From Caldifarciminota bacterium (lineage in GTDB: Bacteria > Hydrothermota > Tepidihabitantia > Tepidihabitantales > Tepidihabitantaceae): a stretch of 11,778 nucleotides of DNA. This document shows, in pieces, positions 1 to 5,734 of this stretch (position 1 is its first letter; each line of letters starts with the position of its first letter). A program made the translations under genes and the position numbers. The notes below the pieces were generated by a model. The model did no database searches. It saw nothing but the letters and a program-made list of their open reading frames with translations, and had not been told where the DNA came from. The stretch is from assembly GCA_903908785.1 (NCBI GenBank), contig CAIVTL010000418.1:1-11778 (forward strand). The letters are read 5' to 3'.

Positions 1-16
1 AAACCTCCGCAAGGTA

Positions 17-45
17 ACCGGCGAGTCGCCAGCAGACTCGCCGGT
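17..45. terminator. Perfect 11-bp stem hairpin, possible terminator
   Basis: Arms 17-27 (ACCGGCGAGTC) and 35-45 (GACTCGCCGGT) are perfect reverse complements around a 7-nt loop. The very GC-rich stem lies just before the heptamer array and the MntA/HepT promoter, so it could end transcription of a gene left of the window. No clear T-run follows on either strand, so classical intrinsic termination is not certain. Confidence 0.5.
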
Positions 46-48
46 CGC

Positions 49-153
49 TTCCTGCCTCCTATCTCCTACCTCCTACCTCCTACCTCCTACCTCCTACCTC
101 CTACCTCCTACCTCCTACCTCCTACCTTCTGCCCACTACCTCCTCTCCTTGAC
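49..153. repeat. Heptamer tandem array, (CTCCTAC)9 core
   Basis: Nine perfect CTCCTAC copies fill 63-125. Degenerate 7-mers continue the phase on both sides: TTCCTGC and CTCCTAT before, then CTTCTGC, CCACTAC, CTCCTCT and CCTTGAC after, giving 15 units. The last unit contains most of the -35 hexamer of the next promoter. The + strand is almost pure pyrimidine apart from the A of each unit. There are no spacers, so this is not a CRISPR array. Confidence 0.95.
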
Positions 154-176
154 TTCTCCTGTCGCCTCATCATAAT
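149..176 (+). promoter_or_regulatory. Sigma-70-like promoter of the MntA/HepT pair
   Basis: TTGACT at 149-154, a 16-nt spacer, then CATAAT at 171-176 (5 of 6 matches to TATAAT). Transcription should start near 183, only about 7 nt before the ATG at 190. There is no Shine-Dalgarno in that space, so the first gene is probably translated from a leaderless or nearly leaderless mRNA. Confidence 0.65.
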
Positions 177-189
177 CTCACACGAACTC

Positions 190-468
190 ATGATAGCCAA
201 GAAAGACCGCGACACGATTACCGAGATCGCCCGCGAGTACCGCGTGGGCAAGGTTGTACTGTTCGGCTCCTCAATCGCCGAAGGCCGCGAACCGCATGAC
301 ATTGACCTTGGCGTCAAAGGTATCGAGCCAAGACTCTTTTTCCGGTTCTACGGCGAATTGATGATGCGCCTGTCCAAGCCGGTGGACCTTGTTGACCTGG
401 CGTATCGCTCCCGGTTCACGGAACTGGTCGAACGCGACGGGATTGTACTCTATGGCTCAGCTTCGTGA
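190..468 (+). CDS. mntA: MntA-type minimal nucleotidyltransferase antitoxin
   Basis: A 92-residue minimal nucleotidyltransferase. The signature is G26-S27, nine residues, then D37-I-D39, with a further acidic site in PVDLVDL (D66/D69). In characterised MNT/HEPN pairs MntA transfers AMP from ATP to a tyrosine of the HEPN toxin and so neutralises it; that role is inferred here from the signature and the partner. The GS-to-DxD spacing is 9 rather than the 10 often quoted for MntA, which is small variation. The ATG at 190 is chosen because the predicted promoter puts the transcript start only a few bases upstream. The 3' end overlaps the HEPN gene by 17 nt, so the two are surely one operon, antitoxin first. 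A stand-alone nucleotidyltransferase of another role is unlikely given the partner. Confidence 0.88.
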   Translation: MIAKKDRDTITEIAREYRVGKVVLFGSSIAEGREPHDIDLGVKGIEPRLFFRFYGELMMRLSKPVDLVDLAYRSRFTELVERDGIVLYGSAS

Positions 469-874
469 ACGGGTCCTTGCCGAGAAGGAGAACGTCGAGA
501 TGGCGCTCGCCAACCTCAGTGAGGCAATGGCGCGCACGGACCGGTCGGTAGTCGAGCTCACGGCCGCTGCGAGCTTCGTTCACAACGTCTACAACGGAAT
601 CGAGAACATCCTGAAGCAGACGCTTGCCGCCCGGTCAATCGAAATGCCCAAGACCGGCACCTGGCACCAGGAACTCCTCAAGCGCTCCGTTGCCGAGAAG
701 GTCGTCTCGAACGAACTGGCTCAGGAACTCAAGGAGTACCTTGGCTTCCGCCACTTCTTTGTCCACGGCTACGGATTCATGGTGACTGAGGAACCGCTGC
801 AGGACCTCGCCGCCCGCCTGCCCGCAGTCTGGGCCAGATTCATCACGGAGATTGAGCGCGCTCTCGGCGCATGA
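452..874 (+). CDS. hepT: HepT-type HEPN ribonuclease toxin
   Basis: A 140-residue all-alpha HEPN (DUF86-like) protein. Near the C-terminus R100-HFFV-H105-G-Y107 matches the RX4HXY motif of HepT: Arg and His form the RNase site, and the Tyr is where AMP is attached by MntA in the Shewanella system. The toxin presumably cleaves RNA when unmodified. I start at ATG 452 rather than at 389: this gives the usual family length and a short overlap with the upstream gene, whereas the longer form adds 21 residues that are only the out-of-frame reading of mntA. No strong ribosome binding site is visible, so translation is probably coupled to mntA. All key motif residues are intact, so the pair looks functional. 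Confidence 0.88.
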   Translation: MAQLRERVLAEKENVEMALANLSEAMARTDRSVVELTAAASFVHNVYNGIENILKQTLAARSIEMPKTGTWHQELLKRSVAEKVVSNELAQELKEYLGFRHFFVHGYGFMVTEEPLQDLAARLPAVWARFITEIERALGA

Positions 875-900
875 ACCATTCCCTCACGCCCGCAACTGCA
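866..900 (+). repeat. Gene-end repeat, copy 1
   Basis: This stretch spans the stop codon of the HEPN gene. It aligns with 1189-1222 at the stop codon of the DUF2283 gene: shared pattern GGCGC-R-TGA-R-CC-R-TTCC-Y-TCAC-R-CCC-R-C, then CTGCA. Apart from one single-base indel, the differences visible are transitions. Confidence 0.6.
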
Positions 901-938
901 GAACGCAACCTTCAGACCAACGCCGCGTTCCTGCGTCA

Positions 939-966
939 TTGACATTGGGGCCGAGACGGCTATTTT
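939..966 (+). promoter_or_regulatory. Sigma-70-like promoter of the DUF2283 gene
   Basis: TTGACA (perfect -35) at 939-944, a 16-nt spacer, and TATTTT at 961-966. The predicted start of transcription, near 973, is about 9 nt before the ATG at 982. The DUF2283 gene is therefore probably transcribed independently of the toxin-antitoxin pair. Confidence 0.65.
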
Positions 967-981
967 CCTTCTGGCAAGTCG

Positions 982-1197
982 ATGACTACACAAGTGAAAG
1001 TCTTCTACGACCGCGCCGCCAATACGCTGACGGTCTGGTTCGGCGATGCCCAGGATGAGCACGTGTGCGAGGAAACTGGCGACGAGGTCATTCTGATGAA
1101 AGACCGAACCGGTCGGGTCATCGGGTTCGAGAAACTCAACTTCGTGGTGCCGACCACAGAACACCTGCGCGTCGCCTTCGAGGCGGTGGGCGCGTGA
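982..1197 (+). CDS. DUF2283 family protein
   Basis: A 71-residue protein with the DUF2283 layout: an N-terminal beta strand (KVFYDRAANTLTVWFG), an acidic middle (EETGDEVILMKDRTG), then RVIGFEKLNF. Members are small single-domain proteins of unknown biochemical function, often found beside toxin-like small genes such as DUF4258, so an antitoxin-like role is sometimes suspected. No DUF4258 or other partner toxin is visible next to it here; the nearest genes are the HEPN toxin upstream and the propeller protein downstream. It has its own good promoter and a near-leaderless start at ATG 982. The length is normal and the gene looks intact. Its function in this cell is unknown. Confidence 0.8.
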   Translation: MTTQVKVFYDRAANTLTVWFGDAQDEHVCEETGDEVILMKDRTGRVIGFEKLNFVVPTTEHLRVAFEAVGA

Positions 1198-1222
1198 GCC
1201 GTTCCTTCACACCCACGCTGCA
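1189..1222 (+). repeat. Gene-end repeat, copy 2
   Basis: Diverged copy of the sequence at 866-900, again placed across a stop codon, here that of the DUF2283 gene. It runs directly into the next heptamer array at 1224. Confidence 0.6.
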
Positions 1223-1223
1223 T

Positions 1224-1293
1224 CTCCTACCTCCTTCGTCCCACATCCCACCTTCGACCTCCTACCTCCTACCTTCTACCTGCTCTCCTCTGC
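1224..1293. repeat. Degenerate heptamer array, CTCCTAC type
   Basis: Consecutive 7-mers from 1224: CTCCTAC, CTCCTTC, GTCCCAC, ATCCCAC, CTTCGAC, CTCCTAC, CTCCTAC, CTTCTAC, then weaker units to 1293. It uses the same unit as the array at 49-153 and likewise runs into a CCTTGACT motif. Confidence 0.85.
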
Positions 1294-1298
1294 CCGCC

Positions 1299-1327
1299 TT
1301 GACTCCGCCCGCGTTCGGCGGCACAAT
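1299..1327 (+). promoter_or_regulatory. Candidate promoter upstream of the propeller gene
   Basis: TTGACT at 1299-1304, a 17-nt spacer, and CACAAT at 1322-1327 (4 of 6). The coding start is about 100 nt further on, unlike the other promoters in this window. A weaker alternative closer to the gene is TTGAAC at 1384-1389 with GAGTAT at 1406-1411. Confidence 0.4.
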
Positions 1328-1433
1328 GCCGTGTGGCAAAGTGCTCTGACTCGCCGTCCGGCTGCGCCCGGCCTGCGCCGTAATTGAACGGACGTGAAGC
1401 AGCAAGAGTATCGGGTCTATCCCCGGTACTCCG

Positions 1434-2909
1434 GTGTCCATCATGACTAGCAGTATCACGTTGTTCGTGGCTCTGCTGTTGGGCGCAGTGGGCTACGAGC
1501 AGGTCGCTGTCATCGGACGGCCGGATACAGTCAAGCTGCTGCTGTCACCTCAGCGGGTCGTCGAGCAACGGGATACGGTCATCGTGCTCGACGAAGAGCG
1601 GCCGGGTTCGCTGCTGCTAAAGCGCTTTGGTACTGACGGCGAGTTCATCGACGAACGCAAGTATGACCCGAGCGACGACAGCATCCTGTTTGCCGACCAC
1701 GGGTTCCGGCCCGACTCAGTGTCCCTTGCTCCTCTCATGCGCCGGGTCGATGCTGGCGCATTCACCCTGATAGGCGCGGCCCGCACCGGGGACACGCTGT
1801 GGACGGTCTACAACAACGACATCGGTAGCGGCGATGCGGTCGGCTACGAGATCGCCGCGATAGACGCCCGCGCTGACTCGGTCGTTGCACACGGCTGGGG
1901 TCCTACTGTATCGAGCGTGTACGCAGTGTCCTCGTTGCGAGAACGCCTAATGCCCAGACGGCCCTCCGCCGCCACGACGGCGGTCTGCGTCGGAAAGAAC
2001 CATTTCTATGTCATTGCCGCCGGTTTCCTCTGGCAATATGACAAGCAGGTCCGCCTGGTGCGTCGTTTCGGCCGGGCCAACGGCTGCTTTCTGGAACCGT
2101 CAGGACTAGAGATCATGGCTGACGGGACGCTGGTCATCGGCGACTACCGACTTGGTACTATCTGGCGGTACGACGCTGGCACGGACCATCTCGCCGTTCA
2201 AGCCGACAGCCTGGTGACCGGCACATCCTCAATTGCCTACTTGGCCGGAGCCCGAGCCGACGACCTCTGGTTCACGAGTGGTGCCAGCCTACACCGGCTA
2301 CGAACGGGTCACACCGAGAAGATGCAGTTCAATGAGATCTACCCTCGCGAAGGCGGTATCATCCTGCGCGTCGCCCAGACCGGCCCGCTAGTGGTCCTGA
2401 GCGACCTCCTTGGGATAGCGGACGACCTCAGCACTGCCTATGTATGCGACACCGCCGGCAAGCTTCTGCACCATTTCGAGGGCGACCACTCCGACCCGCG
2501 GTACGCCGGTATATGCGGGATGGACAACCAGGGCGATGTGGTCCTGGCGCGAAACATGGGCAGGCGCGGCTGGCAGTTCTGGCGCATCTCGGCAAACGCG
2601 CAGGACACGACCCTGCTTGTTGTACCTGACACCAGCGCCCACATGACGCCGGGAATGTTCCGGCTGTGCACTCGTCTGGGCGACACTCTGTACGTGCTCG
2701 GTGCCAGAGACCCGGGAAGAAGTGGAGTTCCGGCTCATGCGCTGTACACCTTCGTGCATGATACGTTGGCCGGCGTGGTTCCGCCGAGTTCGTTCTCCGA
2801 TGGGTTGAACGGCTGCTATAGCGACTTCGCGGTGAACCGGCACGGCGACCTCTGGGTAGCCGACATCGCCGACCGAGTCGTCCGTCAGTTTCGACTCGTC
2901 CGACGCTGA
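1434..2909 (+). CDS. Predicted exported 6-bladed beta-propeller (NHL-like) protein
   Basis: A 491-residue protein I cannot name further. The N-terminus is hydrophobic (SSITLFVALLLGAVG), consistent with a signal peptide. No lipobox cysteine follows, so secretion to the periplasm or outside is more likely than lipidation. The body has recurring propeller-blade strands: a segment like VIVLDEER...LLLKRFGTDGEFIDE near residues 45-75, a blade near 225 (EPSGLEIMADGTLVIGDY...IWRYD), and a last blade near 465-490 (FAVNRHGDLWVADIADRVVRQF). This resembles NHL and 6-bladed propeller proteins, which bind ligands or partners and lack an obvious catalytic signature. Start: GTG 1434 or ATG 1443 in the same frame; neither has a clear ribosome binding site. 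It stands alone between the DUF2283 gene and a gene-free region. Confidence 0.7.
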   Translation: MSIMTSSITLFVALLLGAVGYEQVAVIGRPDTVKLLLSPQRVVEQRDTVIVLDEERPGSLLLKRFGTDGEFIDERKYDPSDDSILFADHGFRPDSVSLAPLMRRVDAGAFTLIGAARTGDTLWTVYNNDIGSGDAVGYEIAAIDARADSVVAHGWGPTVSSVYAVSSLRERLMPRRPSAATTAVCVGKNHFYVIAAGFLWQYDKQVRLVRRFGRANGCFLEPSGLEIMADGTLVIGDYRLGTIWRYDAGTDHLAVQADSLVTGTSSIAYLAGARADDLWFTSGASLHRLRTGHTEKMQFNEIYPREGGIILRVAQTGPLVVLSDLLGIADDLSTAYVCDTAGKLLHHFEGDHSDPRYAGICGMDNQGDVVLARNMGRRGWQFWRISANAQDTTLLVVPDTSAHMTPGMFRLCTRLGDTLYVLGARDPGRSGVPAHALYTFVHDTLAGVVPPSSFSDGLNGCYSDFAVNRHGDLWVADIADRVVRQFRLVRR

Positions 2910-3187
2910 AGACGAGCCGGAGCATCTCCCACTTCTTCGCGTGCTAGGCGATGTCTGCGCGCCTGCGCGCCAAGAGAGAACGGCCGCTAGGTCTTTCCGT
3001 CGCGGGGCGTTAGGACCAGATTCGCGAGGCGACGGGGCCGGAGGGATTTCAGATTGCCAATTGCAGGAATCGGAATGCAGAAGCGGCGGAAATGGCGGAC
3101 AGGGGAATGCGTGATACGGAGGGCTCTGACTGACAGCTTACGGCTGGCGGCCACTACGCCGGGATTCTCGTCGGGACTTCGCGTCTC
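2910..3187. other. Gene-free stretch after the propeller gene
   Basis: I see no credible gene on either strand. The - strand frame at 2987-3232 is open for 81 codons but has no recognisable domain and runs into the 12-bp array, so I treat it as chance. Short GC-rich self-complementary runs (GCGCGC twice at 2957-2970) are present but do not form a convincing terminator. Confidence 0.5.
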
Positions 3188-3463
3188 ACCCGCGTTCTCA
3201 ACCGCCTTGTCAACGTGGAGCTGACTCGTCAATTCAGACCGCTCGTGAGACCTGAAGTCAGCGGACCTCTGACCACGACCGTGAAAACCGTGCTCAACCC
3301 GGTCCTCGGCCGCGTTCTGAACAGCGATTTGACGCTCGAACTAAGACCTGCGCTCTATCCTGCTCTGATGCCTGAGCTTACACGCGACTTAAACTCTGTC
3401 CTGAACTGAGAGTTCAGACCTCAGCTCACCCCTGAGGTCACCCCCATGTTGATAACTCCAGTC
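3188..3463. repeat. Degenerate 12-bp tandem array, type 1 (23 units)
   Basis: Cut into 12-base units from 3188, 23 consecutive units follow an approximate consensus ARACCTGAGCTC. Position 11 is T in all 23 units and position 1 is A in 21. Read as codons this gives xxx(L/V/F) repeated, for example RPAL, YPAL, MPEL, TRDL, but the phase runs through a TGA in the unit at 3404. The pattern is thus kept at DNA level beyond any open frame. The frame open at 3215-3409 is only this array read as protein. I recognise no known repeat family. Confidence 0.8.
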
Positions 3464-3745
3464 CCGGCTCGAATCCCGGGCTGAAGCCGTCCGTCTTCCC
3501 TCAAGTCTCAGTCGGCCCTCCAGTTACGCCAGATTCCGTCGCCGTTTCGCCATGCCGTGCACCAAGTATGTGCATTCTGCGTGCGGCAACACGAAACGGA
3601 AAGTGAAAGTGGCACATGGGAAACCGTTCGGCCGGCAACTAGACAAGCCTGAACCGACCTAAGTAGAACAAATCCAGTCTGTTAGACTACCCGACTCCGC
3701 CCAAAACCACCCTCCGCGAACCACGGCGCGAACCGTTCTCAGGAC
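3464..3745. other. Gene-free stretch between the two 12-bp arrays
   Basis: No credible gene. Two units at 3532-3555 (GATTCCGTCGCC, GTTTCGCCATGC) resemble the second array type. CCGTTTCG at 3542-3549 and CGAAACGG at 3592-3599 form an 8-bp inverted repeat with a 42-nt interior, too weak to call an RNA. Confidence 0.45.
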
Positions 3746-4018
3746 GGTTCCCGGGGTGATTCCTGAAGGGATTATCGCGGTGGTTTGCGGATGGGTTTTC
3801 CCGGTGATTCTGCGGCCGATTTGCGCCGCGACTTGCGGGCCGTTGTGGAGGGTAACTCGCAGACGGACTCTTGCGGCGATTGGGAATCCGACTTTCCCGC
3901 CGATTCGCATCGCGACTCGAAGGCCGACTTGCGGCGCGATTTGCAGAGGGACTTCCGGCGGGACTTCGACGGCGACTTCGGCAGCGTCTTGCGAGTTACG
4001 ACCGAAGACTCAAAGCCG
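3746..4018. repeat. Degenerate 12-bp tandem array, type 2 (about 21-22 units)
   Basis: From 3746 to 3997, 21 consecutive 12-base units follow roughly GAYTTGCGGCGC. Position 1 is G in 20 units and position 4 is T in 20. One more unit (GACTCAAAGCCG) follows at 4007-4018 after a 9-base slip. In one frame it reads as repeated D-L/F/S-R-R, but the unit at 3758 contains TGA and no start or ribosome binding site fits. The open frames crossing it at 3756-4344 on the + strand are therefore not convincing genes. Same period as the array at 3188-3463, different consensus. Confidence 0.8.
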
Positions 4019-4030
4019 ACACGGGCTACG

Positions 4031-4091
4031 GTGTACGGTGCACGGTTTACGGTTCACTTGATGAGCCGGCGCTTCATCAGCGCGATAGCGA
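4031..4091. repeat. Left 61-bp direct repeat flanking the BrnT module
   Basis: Matches 4928-4988 with three mismatches (positions 4040, 4041 and 4087); 4042-4086 is identical over 45 bp. It contains a second copy of the last ten codons and stop of the ABC permease gene (IALMKRRLIK-stop on the - strand), cut off from the rest of that gene. The surrounding 4019-4053 is itself a short heptamer run of the NTACGGT type. Confidence 0.92.
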
Positions 4092-4184
4092 CGTGCGGGA
4101 CATTCCTCGACACGCCGTCGGTTCTCGGCGCGCGACGACCTTCACAGGTACGCCGCTCGCCGCTGAAGGTTCCCCGCTCCTGCA

Positions 4185-4442
4185 TCATTTACGCACCACG
4201 ACTCGTGATGCCTTCTTCTGCGCACTGCGCTCCCGTCGAATCACCGGAGCCAGGGCTCTCAGGGCTTCGTTGACCGCAATGCCGTCCGGGAAAACGTCAA
4301 GAACGTCACGCCCGACCACGACTACGTTCGTACCTTCAGCGTAGCGCGCCGCGGTTCTCCCGCGCACCGCTCGCGAGAAGTCGTACTCGGGTCGCATCGT
4401 GTCACGCTCGCCGTTATCGCCTGCTTGGCTAACCTTCTTCAT
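4185..4442 (-). CDS. Antitoxin-like partner of BrnT
   Basis: An 85-residue protein containing the stretch PEYDFSRAVRGRTAARY, then GTNVVVVGRDVLDVFPD and VNEALRALAPVIRR. I recognise this as a small protein type often placed next to BrnT/DUF497 genes. The YDFS..RG start resembles BrnA-type antitoxins, but the rest does not look like the classic BrnA C-terminus, so I avoid the symbol. It presumably neutralises BrnT and may bind the operator; this is inferred from position. ATG 4442 is preferred: a purine-rich GAGAGGAAG lies a few bases upstream, and the start overlaps the end of the toxin frame by 14 nt, implying coupling. ATG 4397 (residue 16) is an alternative closer to usual family starts. Confidence 0.72.
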   Translation of the reverse strand: MKKVSQAGDNGERDTMRPEYDFSRAVRGRTAARYAEGTNVVVVGRDVLDVFPDGIAVNEALRALAPVIRRERSAQKKASRVVVRK

Positions 4443-4707
4443 ATTTCTTCCTCTCCGTTTGGGTCGCTCGTCTTGCGGAGATGATGCGCGTCAACGGCGG
4501 CCGCTCGGCAAATGCCACGACAATCAGCCGTTGGCGAATTGACACGCCGAGCACCAGATAACGCTCCTCCTGCTGTGAATGGTCCGGGTCGTTCATCAGG
4601 AGTGCCAGCGGGTCACCGAAAACAGTTGACGCTTCATCGAATGAGACCGCGTGCTTCCTGACGTTCGACTGCGCCTTCTCGGTATCCCAATCGAATACGT
4701 AAGCCGT
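4429..4707 (-). CDS. brnT: BrnT-type (DUF497) RNase toxin with ACG in place of a start codon
   Basis: An intact frame of 92 codons that gene callers will miss. The protein reads (T/M)AYVFDWDTEKAQSNVRK..., then HAVSFDEASTVFGDPLA, DPDHSQQEERYLVLGV and TRIISARRATQTERKKYEE. This matches BrnT almost end to end: WD..KA..N.RKH.VSF.EA..VF.DP, the D..HS..EER turn and the C-terminal ISARRAT..ER..Y. BrnT toxins are RelE-fold ribonucleases that stop growth. There is no ATG, GTG or TTG at the expected start. Instead ACG (4707-4705) follows a strong GAGGAG Shine-Dalgarno (4713-4718) at a 5-nt spacing. Further up, ATG 4755 is in the same frame and sits right at a good promoter, but an in-frame TGA (4719-4717) closes it after 12 codons. 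The gene is either expressed from ACG, silenced by ATG-to-ACG, or broken by the TGA. Confidence 0.82.
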   Translation of the reverse strand, partial: TAYVFDWDTEKAQSNVRKHAVSFDEASTVFGDPLALLMNDPDHSQQEERYLVLGVSIRQRLIVVAFAERPPLTRIISARRATQTERKKYEEG

Positions 4708-4716
4708 CTCGGCTCC

Positions 4717-4755
4717 TCAATCTCGGACAATAGCGGAAAACTCTTCAGTCTTCAT
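4717..4755 (-). other. 12-codon leader frame ahead of brnT
   Basis: ATG 4755 opens MKTEEFSAIVRD followed by TGA, in frame with brnT. With the promoter at 4762-4789 this ATG would be at or next to the transcript 5' end. The TGA overlaps the brnT Shine-Dalgarno, so ribosomes finishing the leader could reinitiate on brnT. It may equally be the old N-terminus of BrnT cut off by a nonsense mutation. Confidence 0.45.
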
Positions 4756-4761
4756 CAAGTC

Positions 4762-4789
4762 AGCATAGCCGGCTCTGCATGGTTGTCAA
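4762..4789 (-). promoter_or_regulatory. Sigma-70-like promoter of the BrnT module
   Basis: On the - strand, TTGACA (4789-4784, perfect), a 16-nt spacer and TATGCT (4767-4762). Transcription should begin around 4756-4755, at the ATG of the 12-codon leader frame. Confidence 0.65.
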
Positions 4790-4887
4790 TCAGCGGCCGA
4801 TTTGGGACACGGACAGAATGCCCCGGCGCGCACCCAAAGAGAGGAGGCGCAAGTACCAAGCATGAGGGCTGGGTGATGAGGGATGAA

Positions 4888-4950
4888 GAACGACGAACGA
4901 AGAACGAGGAACGGTGAACGGTTCGCGGTGTACGGTTTACGGTTTACGGT
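4888..4950. repeat. Heptamer array abutting the permease stop codon
   Basis: Nine contiguous 7-mers: GAACGAC, GAACGAA, GAACGAG, GAACGGT, GAACGGT, TCGCGGT, GTACGGT, TTACGGT, TTACGGT. The last ends exactly at 4950, and the permease stop codon occupies 4951-4953. Weaker 7-mers (TGATGAG, GGATGAA) precede it from about 4874. The units change gradually along the array, as expected from slippage plus mutation. Confidence 0.88.
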
Positions 4951-4988
4951 TCACTTGATGAGCCGGCGCTTCATCAGCGCGATGGCGA
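4928..4988. repeat. Right 61-bp direct repeat (permease 3' end)
   Basis: Partner of 4031-4091, 897 bp away, three mismatches. This copy is the real 3' end of the permease gene together with the adjoining heptamer units, so it is the likely parental copy. Confidence 0.92.
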
Positions 4989-5730
4989 GGAAGAAGGCGA
5001 CGGTTCCGACCACGAGAAGCCACGCGAGGCTGCCGAGGAGCGTCGCGTCCGGATGTCCGAGAATGAACGCGCGGTTGATGCGGACGATGTGGGTCAGCGG
5101 CAGGATGGCATAGCTGACGGTCTGCACGGCTTTCGGCAGGGTCGTGAGCGGGAAGAACGTGCCGCTGAACAGGAACATCGGCGTGATGAAGAGGAATATC
5201 GGGTAGTTGAAGAAGTCAATCGAAGGCACGACCGCGGTCGCAATCATACCCATCGAGGCGAAGAGCACCCCGCAGACAAACCCGAAGACCGGCACGAAGG
5301 GCAGCAGCCAGACCGGCCCGAGCCCGAACAGGAGGACGACGACGTAGACCATCGTCGAGTTGAGCGCGGCCCGGGTCGCGCCCCAGAATATCTCGCCGGC
5401 CACGACCTCGTCGACATTAACCGGCGTGGCGATGATGGCGTCGAACGTCCGCTGGAATATCATCCGGACAAAGGATGAGTACGTGCACTCAAAGAACGCG
5501 GCGTACATCATCGCGACGGAGACAAGGCCGGGCCCGATGAACCGCGCGTACGGCACGCCGTCAATCTGCTTGATGAACACGCCGAGCCCGTAGCCCATCG
5601 CCACGAGGTAGAGTATCGGCTCGCCCATCGGCAGCAGGAAGTTGACGAGGAAATTCCGCCGGAAGACCAGGAAGTTGCGATACCAGACCTGCCACAGGCG
5701 CAGGCTCAGGGCCGGGAAGAGCTTCCGCAT
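4951..5730 (-). CDS. ABC-2 type permease, NodJ-like
   Basis: A 259-residue integral membrane protein of the ABC-2 family. After a short cytoplasmic N-terminus (MRKLFPALSLRLWQVWYRNF) there are about six hydrophobic segments. The conserved central part reads FFECTYSSFVRM, then QRTFDAIIATPVNVDEVVAGEI, as in NodJ-type lipooligosaccharide exporter permeases, and the protein ends ALMKRRLIK. It should form the membrane channel for the ATPase encoded just upstream; the substrate is unknown (glycolipid or polysaccharide in relatives). ATG 5730 is chosen because it lies 4 nt after the restored ATPase stop. An earlier in-frame ATG (5781) would add residues that merely read the ATPase end in another frame. 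Its last codons are duplicated at 4054-4086. Confidence 0.9.
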   Translation of the reverse strand: MRKLFPALSLRLWQVWYRNFLVFRRNFLVNFLLPMGEPILYLVAMGYGLGVFIKQIDGVPYARFIGPGLVSVAMMYAAFFECTYSSFVRMIFQRTFDAIIATPVNVDEVVAGEIFWGATRAALNSTMVYVVVLLFGLGPVWLLPFVPVFGFVCGVLFASMGMIATAVVPSIDFFNYPIFLFITPMFLFSGTFFPLTTLPKAVQTVSYAILPLTHIVRINRAFILGHPDATLLGSLAWLLVVGTVAFFLAIALMKRRLIK

Positions 5731-5734
5731 CGCG

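Noticed and set aside
63..125. Possible CRISPR array
   Set aside because: Units are 7 bp and contiguous with no spacers.
871..942. 23-codon frame starting at an ATGA overlap with the HEPN stop
   Set aside because: Too short, no conserved feature, and it ends inside the next promoter's -35 region.
3542..3599. Inverted repeat CCGTTTCG/CGAAACGG as a possible structured RNA
   Set aside because: Only 8 bp with a 42-nt interior and no consistent inner pairing, promoter or terminator.
3785..4344. Overlapping open frames reading DLRRDL or SRRFASRL repeats
   Set aside because: They are the type 2 12-bp array read in two frames, with no start site or family match, and the array phase includes a stop.
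4798..4833. REP-like palindrome GGGACAC...TGCCCC
   Set aside because: The arms match imperfectly and no RAYT-type transposase is in the window; could be a decayed REP but not supported.
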